Program-made: the position numbers and the translations under genes
From: Tetraselmis striata
Lineage: Eukaryota > Chlorophyta > Chlorodendrophyceae > Chlorodendrales > Chlorodendraceae
Reading direction: 5' to 3'
DNA length: 64,000 nucleotides
Assembly: GCA_006384855.1 (NCBI GenBank)
Contig: VCJN01000407.1
Span: 1-64,000 of the forward strand
Shown here: piece by piece, positions 1 through 15,382 of the stretch
Position numbering within the stretch: position 1 is the first letter of the stretch
How the letters are laid out: the number at the start of each line of letters is the position of its first letter
Notes under the pieces: model-generated
Databases searched by the model: none
Told to the model about the DNA's origin: nothing
Seen by the model: only the letters and a program-made list of their open reading frames with translations

Positions 1-428
1 ACTATACGTACTATTGCCTCTAATACTATTGTATTTGCGTGCTTTTGCTATAACACTTCTCAATATATGATTACTTATTTAACATAATAACTTTACCGCT
101 CCCGCATCGATCGGACACGTAACAAACGTAACATGAAACGGATCAAAGGCTCAAAAGGTTCAAGAGATCTCATGGTGGTGTAATGGTAATGGCTTTCTCG
201 GGGAAGAATTTCATGGCATATAGTCGCTGCTGCATGGGAGTAGGAGTTACAGGAGAAAAATGACAACTGCAATCCCGAGCTGCTCTACTGGATGACCCCT
301 CGATGACCCCCCTAGCTTCTGCGCTCCGTGTTTGGCGAGGCGTGTATTGCCTCGCCATGCATGCCGCCTCTGCGAGTCTACGTCTGACTGCCCGTGTGCG
401 CGTCGGCGTGCGTGCGGCAGCAGGGCAG
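1..428. other. No gene seen at left edge
   Basis: The first 150 bases are AT-rich and the rest is mixed. I see no convincing exon, although upstream VPS51 exons must lie here or off the window. Confidence 0.4.
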
Positions 429-2513
429 CAGTTCCGGCCCGGCACTGGCTCACTGGAGCGCAACGTGGCCAAGCTGTTCACGGAGAAGGTGAAGATCTTC
501 GGGGAGGTGCAGTTCACGCAGGTGCGCCGCCGCTGTGAACTTCATCTGTTATCCCTCCTGCTGAGCCACAGACTAACCCAGCGACGAAAATATATCCCCG
601 TGCTGTGGGCCTCGGAGAAATGATAAGCACCTTCACAGCACAGCTATGACGATCCATTTTATTCGCATCGTGTTCCGATCGGCATTGCCTTCTTGTCATT
701 TCTCTGCTGCACAGACCCAGCTATTTTTTAGCAATATACCTCGGCCATGCTGTGGTTGCCGACGCACCTGTGAGAACCCTTCTTGTGTGCCGCAAATTGG
801 GCCAGCCATGAGAGCACTCGCCATAGTGGGGTCGACATTCGACCTCTGGCAGGCAGGGCAGGTTCCGATTCACCATGTGCTTGTTCCCGAGTCCGCACCT
901 CACAAACCCTGGGATTGTAACCATGCCCTTTCTGAACCCTAGCAAGACCCGCCAACCCCTCACGACTCGAGCAACGGGGCAGATTCTTTCCAACTGACCG
1001 GTCGGACTGGAATGGGTCCGTCGCACCGTCGCAGGCGAGCGTGCTGGCGGCCATCACGCGCGTGGGCATCAAGAGCCTGGTGGAGTGCGTGCGGCTGCTG
1101 ACGCTGTCCCGCGCGGGGCTGCAGCAGCTGCAGTTGGACGTGCACTTCCTGCGCCCGCAGCTGCGCCGCTTTGCCTCGGCCGTGGAGTCGGTGGACTCGC
1201 TCCTGGACGAGGTGGCTGCCCCCCCCCCCCCCCCCCCCCCCCCCACCCACCTCCTCCAATCAAAACACACAATTACACTCATTCACAAATGTGTGCTTGA
1301 AGGGATGTGTCGATGTCAATGCGTTTGGACATGTCTGTATGCCTATACCAACGGGTGCTGACGCAATAGCATGAACCCACATGTTTGCTCCCGGGTGGGG
1401 TGCGGCGAATTAGTAGTAACTTCATGATGATTCCGTGGTCGTTTCATCTAGATTTGAGCTCTATCGTGCATGGCGTGTTACGGTAGGTCGGGCTCTTACT
1501 ATCGCGTCGGCACCCGTAGGTATGGGCATATGTGATTTGAAATTTTTATAACTTCATTCTCGCTTAGTCTTTGATGCTAGACAGGCCTGCTGTCTTACGG
1601 CCCGGCTGCACGAACCCGCATAGGGTCCACTAATTGAAACGCATAGCGTGCAGCCCTAAAAAAAGAAGGCCACGTCCCCATTCTGCCGGGCGTACCTGTG
1701 GTACTCGTACCCGTCTCGTTTTAATATTTGGAAAACCCCGCAACCCGTCCCTGCGCTCGCACCCACATCCGCTCTGGCCCGGTGTTCCTCGGACTAGAAT
1801 AACCTCATACATACCCGGCTAGTCGTCCTCCTACAAATATCTGCCGCCCGTTACCCGGGCTACACATGAAATGTACTGGCATATGCAAGCCACGACACAT
1901 TCCAAAAAGCACATTTGTAAGAAGGCGCCCGCCTTTTGCCCGCCCGGATCCAAACGAATGGCGGAGTGACCATGTCCCAGTCGGAAGCCAGTCGCGCTAG
2001 GCACCCCAAAGCACGCTCAGCGGTGCTTTCTTTCTACATCTATAGGCGCTGGCCCCCGTACAGAGGGAGGCGCCATTTACTTTATAACCCTCTGCGACAC
2101 AGTGCATCGAAGCACTGTCCGATTCACCAAAACCGTTTCATCAAAACCGAGGTACCGTTGAATCGCCTGCCCAAGGCGAAAAGTGGTTCTATGGTTGGGC
2201 AACATCGTGTCAGCGCTGTCCGCCCCATTGGTTTCATCCGCCCCATCCTGATCTTATTTGATCAGGTGTCCCCCAACGTCCCCACGGGGGGGGGGGGGGG
2301 GGGGAGCTACATACACGTCGAAGCTGAGACACGGGCAGCGTTAGCGGCAAAGGATTGCCGGTTAGGTGGGGGCGCGTGACAGTGTGCGGGGCGCTGCTCG
2401 GGTGCGGCGCGCAGGTGCTGGGCGCGGCGATGGAGCGGAGCGTGGACCCCTCGCTGCTGGAGCCGGGCCTGCTGGACCGCATCCTGGACAGCTACGCCAA
2501 GAGCCGCGAGTAG
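429..2513 (+). CDS. VPS51: VPS51, GARP/EARP tethering complex subunit, C-terminal exons
   Basis: VPS51 belongs to the GARP/EARP complexes, which tether endosome-derived vesicles at the trans-Golgi. Three phase-0 exons can be read: about 429-521, 1035-1211 and 2415-2513, ending in TAG. Their translation follows the C-terminal part of plant VPS51 block by block: LFTEKVKIFGEVQFTQ, then GLQQLQLDVHFLRP, then SVDSLLDE joined to VLGAAMERSVDPSLLEPG. Choosing the acceptor CAG at 2412-2414 restores both the phase and the family's LLDEV motif. Intron 1 starts GTGCGC. Intron 2 starts GTGGCT and runs almost at once into 26 C residues (1219-1244). The first exon's acceptor is uncertain (AG at 427-428 assumed), and most of the protein is missing upstream. 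Family identity is recognised from memory of the plant protein; the splice model is inference. Confidence 0.8.
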
Positions 2514-3962
2514 GCCGGGGCGCGCGGCGCGCCGGCCCAGGCGGGCCCGGGCTGAGAGGGCGGCGGCGACTCGGTGTCTGGTGAGGGCGGGGAGCAGACC
2601 GCCAGCGGCGCCCGCACCCGTCTCTAGAAATGGGAATCAGATACTACACGTTTATGGTGCATAGTTAATACTCTGGGCCCCTTGCCGGACGACCCATCCC
2701 TCAACTGTTTGGTGCGGCTGACCGCCAGTACAGACGCCCACGCGGCACGAACAACGCAGCGAATCGGAGCCTGCCCTACCTACCCGCCATAGGCCCGCCT
2801 TCGGACGAAACTACAGCAGAACTATTCTGGCAAGTGTTCTTAGGGACAGTTAGCTCGCCGGCCCGACTGCAGGCTTATATGAAGTAGGGGCTCTCACGGG
2901 TGAGTTGGCACCCCGTAGACCAGGAGCTAATGACCGGGGGCGAATCCTGTGGGGCGCCCCTTGTTACCTGTACCACCTCACGTGCTACTTCGCTACCTTC
3001 GGGCACCGTCGCGGCACTACGAAATTCCTCACTAGGAAAATGATGCCTTTTTCAGTCCCTACTTAAATGACGGGTATATCACGATTAAGCGCGAATTTTA
3101 TGGAGGTGCGTCCGGCAACCCCCAAAGTCTCTTGTACACACTTGGTGCCGCGCGGGCACCCGTATATTAAGAAAGTGGTCGCTTCAACTCGCCCGTTCCA
3201 ATATGTTATCGCCACGCCGTATGCAACGAAATCTTCATGAAGTTCGGCTACACGAAAAGGCTTACACACCGCCGCGTCTGTCTTTTGGGTGCATCGACAC
3301 TAGTTCCGCACTCGGCCACTATGTCGCTACAACGATTCACATATGAGATACGTTGGACCCCGTTAGAACCCGCCCCGACACACCACCCATATGAGTACTC
3401 CCATGTGCCGGTGCAGACGCGGCAGTAAGAACGGATATCAAATAGCAACCCGCCCTGCGTGCCAGCTGTCAAACGCAGACGGGACCACAGCGGACCAAAC
3501 TTTGCGGGTTATTCTCATAGGTTGCCGTGTCAAGCCCAAGGTGAGGCTCGGGATAGGGGTTGTTCTAGGTGCATCGGCACCCGGACCGCGCTGCCGCAGT
3601 CGACATCCCCTATGGTCCCGGTGTAGTTTTTGGCCATGATATTCGACCTTTGACAGGTTGAGTGCTCCAATTAACCGCAGTGCCAGCGCCCGTCCGGGTA
3701 CGACCGCCAATGAGCCCCTCCGGGGTGCCCTGGTTGCGCCTGCACAGCCGCCGCCGCAGAGACTCGCCGCATCGCCTGCGACGGCCCATCCCGGCCCCAG
3801 TGCCCCCCCCCCCCCCCGCCCACGGCCCTCGCCGCACGCCACGCACGACGCCCGCCGGCACGGGGCTTGAGCACCCTTTTGAGGAAGCAACGGCCCGGGC
3901 TGCGGGTGCTGGCGGCGCGCGGTCCGGGGTGCGGCCTTGGATGCGGGCGGGAGGGCAAGCGC
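2514..3962. other. Intergenic, no feature seen
   Basis: Downstream of VPS51 I find no coding pattern or repeat. Short open frames here have no family resemblance. Confidence 0.4.
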
Positions 3963-4374
3963 GGGTGGGCATAATAGGATGCGAAGGTACTCTGAACAGC
4001 CCAGTGCCCAGTGGTATCATGTAGCTCATACAATACTTTGTTAATGAGCTGACGGTTTTTAGGGATAAATGCCAAGAAAATCCATAGCGCTTGGACACAT
4101 GTCCCGAATTCATCCATCCCCCCCAGTCGGAATAGAAGTCGTCCGCCACATACCCCGTTTTTATCATGTCGAGTGTGTCATCACTAAGCTTTAGAGCACT
4201 CCTAGAAGCTATGGCAGAAAACAGTGGGGTGTGTACACCTTCAAGCGTCTGAACCGTGTCCGGCACATCCCCGGTCCAATAATGAAGGCCACCGAAACAT
4301 AACGGTTTGAAATCCGGTCTACGAGACAACGGATCTGCCCCATTCCACTTGTCTTTTTTGGACGCAAGGGACAT
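3963..4374 (-). pseudogene. Ty3/gypsy retrotransposon fragment (RNase H end to integrase zinc finger)
   Basis: On the minus strand 4374 to about 4080 reads a linker typical of Ty3/gypsy Pol: NGADPLSRRPDFK, the hallmark end of the RNase H/connection region, then LSDDTLDMIKTGYVADDFYSD. About 4080 the frame shifts, and another frame continues LINKVLYELHDTTGH, which resembles the H-H part of the integrase HHCC zinc finger. Similarity stops near 3963, where base composition turns GC-rich. This is a short, frameshifted relic of about 400 bases with no LTR found. Recognition rests on the order of conserved motifs. Confidence 0.6.
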
Positions 4375-5413
4375 CGAACCAAGACTGTGTGTCGCGAAAA
4401 TAGCGAGCTTGGCGTCTATTCACCCGCTCTGCAGGTTGCCTAATGTCCCCCCCCCCCATCATACGCACACCTTCACCTCCCTCCTCGACGCGATCAATGT
4501 CACACACCTCCCTGTATCTGTCACAGACCTCCCTGCAAGGGCATATGCAAAGGGCAAGCGAGGCATGCCGCCGCCATGGATCCCGTACACCCTGCCGCCC
4601 CAGGGCTGTCCTCCTTTCCCTTCCTTTCGTCACCAGGGTGCGGCGCCATTCCGACAAGCCTAAACGAGTAGCGATCGAGACACACTCCGGTGCACCTCAC
4701 GGTTGCGCATTACGCCTTCCGGGATCACGCGGGTCGATGGCCAGCTTGGGTAGGCCTTGGTCAAGTTGGCGCGTCCAGGCTGGCGCCCTCGGACGCGTGC
4801 CATCACGCCCGTACGAATTACTAAGCATGCGCTCGTGCCAGTGGTGATGATTAGTACCGATACACTGCAACGAAGGAGACGGGCACTAGGCTGGTTCGCG
4901 TAGGCACTTAGCCTTTAGTGGACTGCTAGCATGCAACGGGCAATGCCCGACCGTAACGGGAGCAGCCGGCCGTGTGCGGGTTCAAGTAGTCGGGCCTGTC
5001 CGGGGGTCGGGAAAAAAAAACAGCTGGCCTGGTTCACCGGGGAATAAAGTTGTAAGAAGTTTTCAATCTCGTTGTTTTGTGGCGGTTGGGGGGGGGGGGG
5101 GGGGGGGCTCTCTGACCCGCACTGGAATGTGGGTGGCTGATAGGGGCCAGCACGTGCCTAGGTAAGGGTGCGGACACACCGGGATCCGGACATGGGCCCC
5201 CATGGGGGGGGGAGGGGGAGGGGGGTGTCCTATGCATTTTCTCCCCCGCACATTCCGGCGATGGCACGCGGCGCGCAACAGGACAGCGCATCCAGCAGAC
5301 ACTTGGCTGGAGCTTGTCGTCGTCGCCCGTGATCGGGCGTAAAGTCTTCACAGGACGTGTGTGGGAACACTGACGTACTGTCCGCAGGCGGGGCCTTTGA
5401 GCGCAGGCTGTGT
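4375..5413. other. Intergenic with G homopolymer tracts
   Basis: No coding signal. A long G run lies at about 5089-5107, with shorter G-rich stretches near 5202-5225. Confidence 0.5.
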
Positions 5414-5418
5414 TTACA
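5414..5418 (-). promoter_or_regulatory. Candidate polyadenylation signal TGTAA of KRR1
   Basis: TGTAA, the usual green-algal polyadenylation signal, reads on the minus strand about 15 bases after the KRR1 stop codon. Confidence 0.45.
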
Positions 5419-5432
5419 TGCTGCGAAAGCGG

Positions 5433-9466
<4,034 letters not shown>

Positions 9467-9921
9467 GCGAGGATGGACTGCAGCCCAGTCTGGTAGTACG
9501 GGTCGCCCGCCTCCGCCGCCTGCGGGCACTCCACCGCGTGCCCAAAGTCGATCATCCGCATGTCGCACGCCACCTTGGCGCCCCTGCGAGTGCATCCATC
9601 CATCCATCCACCCAGGTCAGTCAGGACCCCCCCCCCCCCAACCCATACACACGCCTCCATCATCCTCAGCGGGGCAGTGCCACCTGGGGAAGAGATGATG
9701 ATTGATGTAGGTGGTGATTGCTGATTTGGGGGAGGGGAGAAAGAAAAGGTTCAAGGGGAGCGAAGGGGGGGGGGGGGGGGGGGGCGCACTTGGCGGGGTC
9801 GCCCTCGTACGTGAAGAGCAAGCTCGAGCCGATGAACTGGTACGTCTTGTTTTCCTGGAACGCCTGCAGCAGCGCCTGCGAAACCGAGAGGGGGGGGGGG
9901 GGGGGGGGTAAGAGTCCGACA

Positions 9922-10018
<97 letters not shown>

Positions 10019-12599
10019 GCGCGTGTGCAGCGCTCCGATACAATGCATTGGCAAAGCGCCAAAACCCCTGAGAAGCCTCAGAAAGCGGCCCATGACCAGT
10101 ACATCAAGTGCTCCGCGCCGCCGATGCACATATGGGCCACATTGTGCCTCTGGTAACAGCCTGATCGCTTCGCGCTCCTCCCGCGCATGTGCACCATATG
10201 CATGCTACATCTGCGCAGTGAGGGTGGAAAGCCCTCACGACGGCCTTCATGAAGACGCAGGAACACTGACACCAGCATCACATGATATGAGGCCCGAGGG
10301 CTTGAGCCAAGTGAGGCCGCACCCCGCGAAGGGGCCACACCAAGCATCTGATCCGGCACGTATCCAACGCATCGGGCGGACCAATATCGGCTCCTTATCT
10401 GGATCGTTTGGTGCCAAATGGTCTGCACCGCGATAGCGATTCTTGATATTCAGGCAGTGACCCCTGACGCGGACTCCAATCCCCCAGACTCTGGGCCGGC
10501 AGCGCAGAACCAGCCGGGGTGGCCATGAATGAGCGGGCGGGAAGGGGAGCGGGTGGGGCAAGGGGGGGCACCTGCACTTTCGAGCGGAACGCAGACAGCA
10601 GCGAGTTGTTGATGCGGCTGCCGTTGCTCATGAAGAAGCCCAGGATCTGCTCCAGCGGGACGGTGGCCGTGACCACGTAGCCCTGCGCGAGGGGGCCGCC
10701 GGAACCCGCCAATGAGTATGCGTCACCATTGCCCGCACCGCACTTCTTGGGCTGCCGCCAACCCACCCGCAAATTTCTTAGGCGCCCCTCATTCCAGTGT
10801 GCCACCCCTGATACCATACCCAACTGGATTGCTGCCTAAACGGCTGTCGTAGAGACGCTGCAAGGGTTTCACTGGTGCCAGTCCTGTCCCGGGGGCGAAA
10901 AAAAAAAACATACCCAACGCCTGAAGGGCGCAGCAGCCGTGACTAACAGTGTACCGCACCCCGCCGCAGACGCCCAACCTGCCCCCTTAACCCCTCCAAC
11001 ACCTGTTGGCACACTGGCAGATGCCACCATGTAGGGTTTTGGAAGAGGCCCGGGAGGGGGGGGGGGGGGGGGGGGTGTTGGGACTGTCACCTTCATCTTG
11101 GACATCTTGTAGTACGCGCTCTCGCCCGGCCGGTACACCGACATCGCGATCAGCTGCACACCTGCGATGACCCGAACCCGGGACCGGGCTGCCGCGTCAG
11201 CGCATGCAGCACAGGTCCGGCTGTTGCCAACACCGCCGGCACACCGGCAGACCCCCCCCCCCCCCCCCCCCCAACCACCACGCACACACGCAGGGCTTTG
11301 TTCCTGCCTTTCTGTCTTCAAATCTTCCATTGCTCTCTTCCCGATCGAGCAGTTCTTGCAGAGACGGCCAGCGAGATTACGCAAATGCATGAGGTTGGGG
11401 TAGCATTTGGTCGCGTTGGAGGGGATAAAGGGGAGGGGGGGGGAAGAGGGGCGGGGGGGGGGAAGAGGGGTTTAGCGGGCAGGCGGTGCGCACCCATGCT
11501 GGCGGCGCCGGACACCTCATCGCGCGCCTGCATCTTGAGCGCCTTGAACATGCGCGCGTCATCCTGCGCGGTGCGCGTGCCCATCTTGAGGTCCATCACG
11601 CACGGGCAGCGGTACCCCGCGAGCAGGTTCTCCAGCACCATGGACTCCGCCCCATTCTCGTCGTGCACGGTGCCGTGGAACGCCTGCCGGCGCGGACACC
11701 GTGCCACTGCAAGTAAAAAATGCGTGTTTACCCATGTGGACAGGGGCCTACTTGCACATCAAGTACCCAAGGTTCCCTCCACATAGATAGGGCCCCTCAC
11801 AACGTTGGCGCCAGCGGTGCGAATCACTGCAAAAGTTCGTTGGAATTTCAGGGTGACTGTGACTGCATGCTGATGTTCTGCGGGCTAGGTGTCACTGGGT
11901 CAGTATGAATGTGGGTGGTGCCAACACGTGCTCGCTGTGACAGTGGTTGCAGAGACCTCTCGAGCGAGTCAGCAGCCGGTAGCACATCCGTCGGGCAAAG
12001 CTGAGGTGGGCTGGGGCTAGGGTGGGTGTGGAGGCGGGGTGCGTACGGCGCTGAAGGGCGCGGGCCAGGCTCGGGGGGCGTCGCCTGCCGCCGCGGCTTC
12101 CGTGATCTTCCGATAGAACGCCAGCTCGGGGGCGTCCATCACTAGCTTGTGGATCTTGTTGCCGTGGTCCTTGAAGGCGCCGACGTGGCCGCCGACCTAA
12201 CCAGCCAAGGCAGGGATGATCGGCGAAACTGTGGCAGAAGAAACACCGGAGGGGAGGGGGATGCGCGCGCGGAAGGGGGGCCGGGGGGGGGGGGGGGGGG
12301 GGGGTCGCTTTTCCTGTTGTATGTTTTTTTCGAGCAGGGGGGCTGTGACGCACCTGATGATTGCGCTTCTCATCCTCCTTCACAATCTCCTTCCTCATAT
12401 GCGACTGCACGCCTTTATTTCCCGCCTCGAACAGCTGCGCGCCTGATGTGCGCACATACGGCTCGTCGCCGTTGTGAGTGAAAATGCCCTGCGCGTGCCG
12501 CTCGCGCGAGAATGCGCCGCAAGTGACGCAGCGAAACGCCGCCCTGCAGCCCGACACGCCGCGGCGCAGCGCCTCCTGAAGCACAAAGCAGCGACTCAT
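9467..12599 (-). CDS. Inositol polyphosphate kinase (IPK family: IPMK/IP6K-like)
   Basis: Members phosphorylate inositol phosphates or pyrophosphates in the nucleus and cytosol. Seven exons (minus) fit in phase: 12599-12354, 12196-12047, 11683-11494, 11161-11091, 10682-10572, 9875-9790, 9583-9467, giving about 323 residues. A last short exon after 9467 is unresolved. Signature motifs appear in order: VGGHVGAF (start of the fold), the PxxxDxKxG inositol-binding motif as PCVMDLKMGTR, the IxVYR-like block AMSVYRPGESAYYK, FIGSSLLFTYEGD, and the metal-binding MIDFGHAVE. The first exon adds about 80 residues with Cys pairs (FRCVTC) unlike the family core; its ATG at 12599 is the first in frame, but upstream exons are possible. 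Every intron has long C runs on the sense strand. One intron carries a GA/GT microsatellite and another a LINE tail. IPMK versus IP6K is not decided by sequence reading. Confidence 0.85.
9924..10016. repeat. Compound CA/TC microsatellite in kinase intron
   Basis: About 23 CA units (9924-9970) pass directly into about 23 TC units (9971-10016), within the intron between the 10572 and 9875 exon edges. Read on the gene strand this is GA then GT. Confidence 0.95.
10815..10918 (+). mobile_element. Dead-on-arrival LINE 3' tail with poly(A) and target-site duplication
   Basis: Bases 10825-10897 repeat, with about one mismatch, the 3' end of the LINE at 31175-32483 (which lies on the opposite strand). 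They end in 11 A residues (10898-10908). The 10-bp direct repeat CATACCCAAC flanks the insert at 10815-10824 and 10909-10918. This is a severely 5'-truncated copy made by target-primed reverse transcription. It lies antisense in a kinase intron. Confidence 0.9.
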
Positions 12600-13565
12600 G
12601 TGAACCACTGCTCACACGCGCAAATGCGGGTGTGGGCTCAGCCAGCGGTGGATAAGCTGCCAAAACGTGCGCGCAGGGGGGGGGGGGGGGGGTCGTCTCG
12701 CTGTCGAAGTTCGGGGCGCCGGGGCGGCGCATGAGACGGGCCAGAGGGCGCCGTGCCGCACACACGCAAGGGATAAGGCTAAGGAAAGCAGCAGACCGGG
12801 GAGAAGAATGAATTGAGGTTTCCTAATGGGAGAGGGAACACGAGTACAGATCATATATTGCTGGGTAATTGCCGCCGCGGCAGCAGCAGTGCCGAGAGTA
12901 GCACAATATACATGTACGGTTTCCTGCTGCTGCTGAGGGTCGTACATCCGCGCAAGAGCGCTCGGCCGAGCACAGCGCCGAAAAGCACAGCATGGCCAGC
13001 GCGGGCCATGTGGAGCGGCCACCCAGGGCACGGTGCACAGCGAGGTGCTACTTGCCTGGCAGAACCGGCGTAGCCCGTCCTCCTCCGCCGTGGTCGTTGC
13101 CTTGGAGTGAGTAGGGCTCCCCGAAGCTATGGAGGGCATGTTCAAGCTTCCTGGCCGCAACGGAGCCGGCGCGGTCGTCCGGTTGGTCGGTGGCGCCGGG
13201 AGGGAGGTAGGGGAGGGGGGGCGTGGGGCGGGCAGTGGTGCAGGGGCTGGAGAAGATAGCCGCAGGTAACACGCACAGGGGCGCGCGCGGAAGTTGCAGG
13301 CTCGCGCTGCTGGATCGTGGGCTGCTGCTGGCGGCGAGCACAACCGGCGAGCACCACCGGCTGTACCGGTACCGCCGGTACCAGTACTCGCACCACGTGG
13401 AGTGTTGGGGGTGGTAGTGTTGGCCTGTTGGGTTAGATTGTACTACGGGGCAGAGTCGTGTGAAGCTAAAGAACTACGGGCGGCAAGCAGAGGGATGAGG
13501 TGGGGAGGGCGGTATACGGCACTACTAATTCAGGTAATGGCGTGAATTACAAAAAGGCCAGTACT
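12600..13565. other. Upstream region of the kinase gene
   Basis: A G run lies at 12677-12692. Several open frames are GC-rich, but none is recognisable; 5' UTR exons of the kinase may lie here. Confidence 0.35.
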
Positions 13566-13775
13566 AAAACTGTAGGGTTTCCTTGGGAGGAACGACCTAG
13601 GAAACCCTGGTTTTCGCAGCGCCGTCAGGGTTAAGTGACGACCCTGCCGGCCCGGTACGCCAGTACCGGCCGGCGCCGGTCCGGCGGCGCCCTTTAACCG
13701 AGTATAAATAAAGGGCGGCCGCGCCGCGGACCGGGAGCGCCTTCAGTTGTTGGAAGGCACCCGACTATATTGTCT
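13566..13775 (+). repeat. Element 1 repeat A1
   Basis: The 210-base left terminal repeat, matched by A2 at 16541-16745. It contains a foldback (AGGGTTTCCT at 13574 with AGGAAACCCT at 13599) and a TATA box. Confidence 0.9.
13703..13710 (+). promoter_or_regulatory. TATA box of element 1 (A1)
   Basis: TATAAATA about 60 bases before the end of the A repeat and upstream of the Gag-like ORF, so A1 probably acts as the element's promoter. Confidence 0.6.
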
Positions 13776-13912
13776 TCTACGACTGGTACATTTGCGTTTC
13801 GTCTTCGACTACAAAAATTCAAATTTCTTCTGCGTTATGTAGTGTGTTTGATCCCGGCACTCACCATGGCTCGCTCCGCGAGTACGTCTTGGCGTGGCTC
13901 TTTGTCTCGCTC

Positions 13913-14431
13913 ATGGTGTTGTCGCCATGCTTTCTCGTCAGTGTTTTAGCAGTAAACAAGTTTGAACTCGATTGGAACGAGTTACTAGACTCCCGTAAAG
14001 CCCTTCGTGAGCAACTCGTTACGCGCGAAAATCATCTCACTGTCCTAGGTGGCGACACTCTCGACAATCACCATGCAGACGGGGTAGCTGAATCTCCCTC
14101 TCTCGTCGCCGCTAGACAGGCAGTAGCGGATACTTCTGCTGCCCTACTCCGTATCGAACGAGAGGTTTCTGAGCTTAGGCAGGCAGTCGCGTCGTCGAGC
14201 GGTCCGTCCACTTCGGCTTCATCTTCGAAACGCGTTGCGGAGGGGGACGCCGACTACGACCGCAAGGGCAAGAGACCAGCTCAACCTCCGGTTGTGGAAG
14301 CACCGTCTCGCTCCATCAACGCACCCGAGGATGGCTGGCTGGACAAAGATGGTAAGGTTCACCGCCGCCATACCGCTGATGCTCGTATTCTTCAACGCGA
14401 CCTAGACGACGTCTTCCAGATCTATGAGTGA
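13913..14431 (+). CDS. Element 1 Gag-like ORF
   Basis: About 172 residues from the ATG at 13913; the frame is open further upstream from 13844. It has a hydrophobic start, a charged coiled-coil-like middle (heptad-like leucines around LLRIEREVSELRQAV) and a Ser-rich linker. No catalytic motif is seen. Position after the promoter and before the zinc-knuckle ORF makes it the Gag N-terminal part. Its TGA overlaps the next ORF's ATG in ATGAGTGA. Confidence 0.55.
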   Translation: MVLSPCFLVSVLAVNKFELDWNELLDSRKALREQLVTRENHLTVLGGDTLDNHHADGVAESPSLVAARQAVADTSAALLRIEREVSELRQAVASSSGPSTSASSSKRVAEGDADYDRKGKRPAQPPVVEAPSRSINAPEDGWLDKDGKVHRRHTADARILQRDLDDVFQIYE

Positions 14432-14927
14432 CCTTTTGGCACCGGCGGAGGAGCCTCTGCGTGACTGGGTGGAGGACGGCACCGATATTCCTGCTTCCTC
14501 GCCAGCGTCGTCTGCGGAGCTGTTCAAGACGATTACCGCGGCACTGGCTTTGTGTACCACTGTGGCTCTTCGAATTAACAAGCGTGGCAAGAAGCTGCAT
14601 GTGGAGCACGAGTACGGCGCGGAAGTCGCCAAGGAGTTCGATGCAGTGGACCCTCTCGGCGGGAAGGGCTCAGCGGACTACAAGGAGCCGAAGAAGGCGA
14701 TTGAGAAGGTCAAGGCCAAGAAACCTTCCTCTTCTTCTTCGCGCGAGACGCCTTCTTCCTCTTCTCGCGAGCTCGAGTCTTTTCACCGTGGGAACGACGA
14801 CCGGAGGGAGGGCGGCCGTCGCGAGGATAAGTCTCCTTCTGTTCGGTCTTCTGCTGCGGACATCACCTGTTATCGCTGCCAGAGGAAGGGACACTTCAGT
14901 AGGGACTGCCCGAGTGCACGTCGATGA
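14424..14927 (+). CDS. Element 1 CCHC zinc-knuckle ORF (nucleocapsid-like)
   Basis: 167 residues from the ATG at 14424. The middle is Lys/Ser rich. The end carries CYRCQRKGHFSRDC, a perfect C-x2-C-x4-H-x4-C retroviral-type zinc knuckle for nucleic-acid binding. It overlaps the preceding ORF by 8 bases. It is either a second Gag ORF or the rest of a single Gag split by a frameshift. Confidence 0.7.
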   Translation: MSDLLAPAEEPLRDWVEDGTDIPASSPASSAELFKTITAALALCTTVALRINKRGKKLHVEHEYGAEVAKEFDAVDPLGGKGSADYKEPKKAIEKVKAKKPSSSSSRETPSSSSRELESFHRGNDDRREGGRREDKSPSVRSSAADITCYRCQRKGHFSRDCPSARR

Positions 14928-15382
14928 AGCTGTGGAGTCTGCAATCCTCCTGACCTGGCCAGTGATGGTGTTTCATGTAGCTGCAGTTAGGCCTCCGGGC
15001 GAATGTTAGCCCTCCTCCGGGAGCTGAGCTCAGACTCGTGTCATAGCAGCTCTGATCTCCTCAGGGAGAGTCACATGTTGGGTGGTGTATCTCCGAGAGA
15101 TACCTCGTATGTAATACATATGATGTCCCTGCGACTCTGTGCTGCCCCTGGCAGTTGTCTCGACATCTTTCCATAAGTTGGCCAGCGATGCATTCGCGTA
15201 AAGGGCGGCATACCCTGTGTGACGATTCATATCTCCCATTGTGTCGGAGCGATATTTAATTTGAAAATACTGTTATTTTCAGTTTCAGACGATTTCGAGT
15301 TCAAACTCACTGTTTGATTCATGCAGCAGTCATCCAGGCTGCCTGCTGGCCACTATGATGTTGTCTGTGGCGTTGGCATTTT

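Noticed and set aside
9617..10129. Open frame with RERERERE and CVCVCVCV stretches
   Set aside because: This is a translation of the GA/GT microsatellite in a kinase intron.
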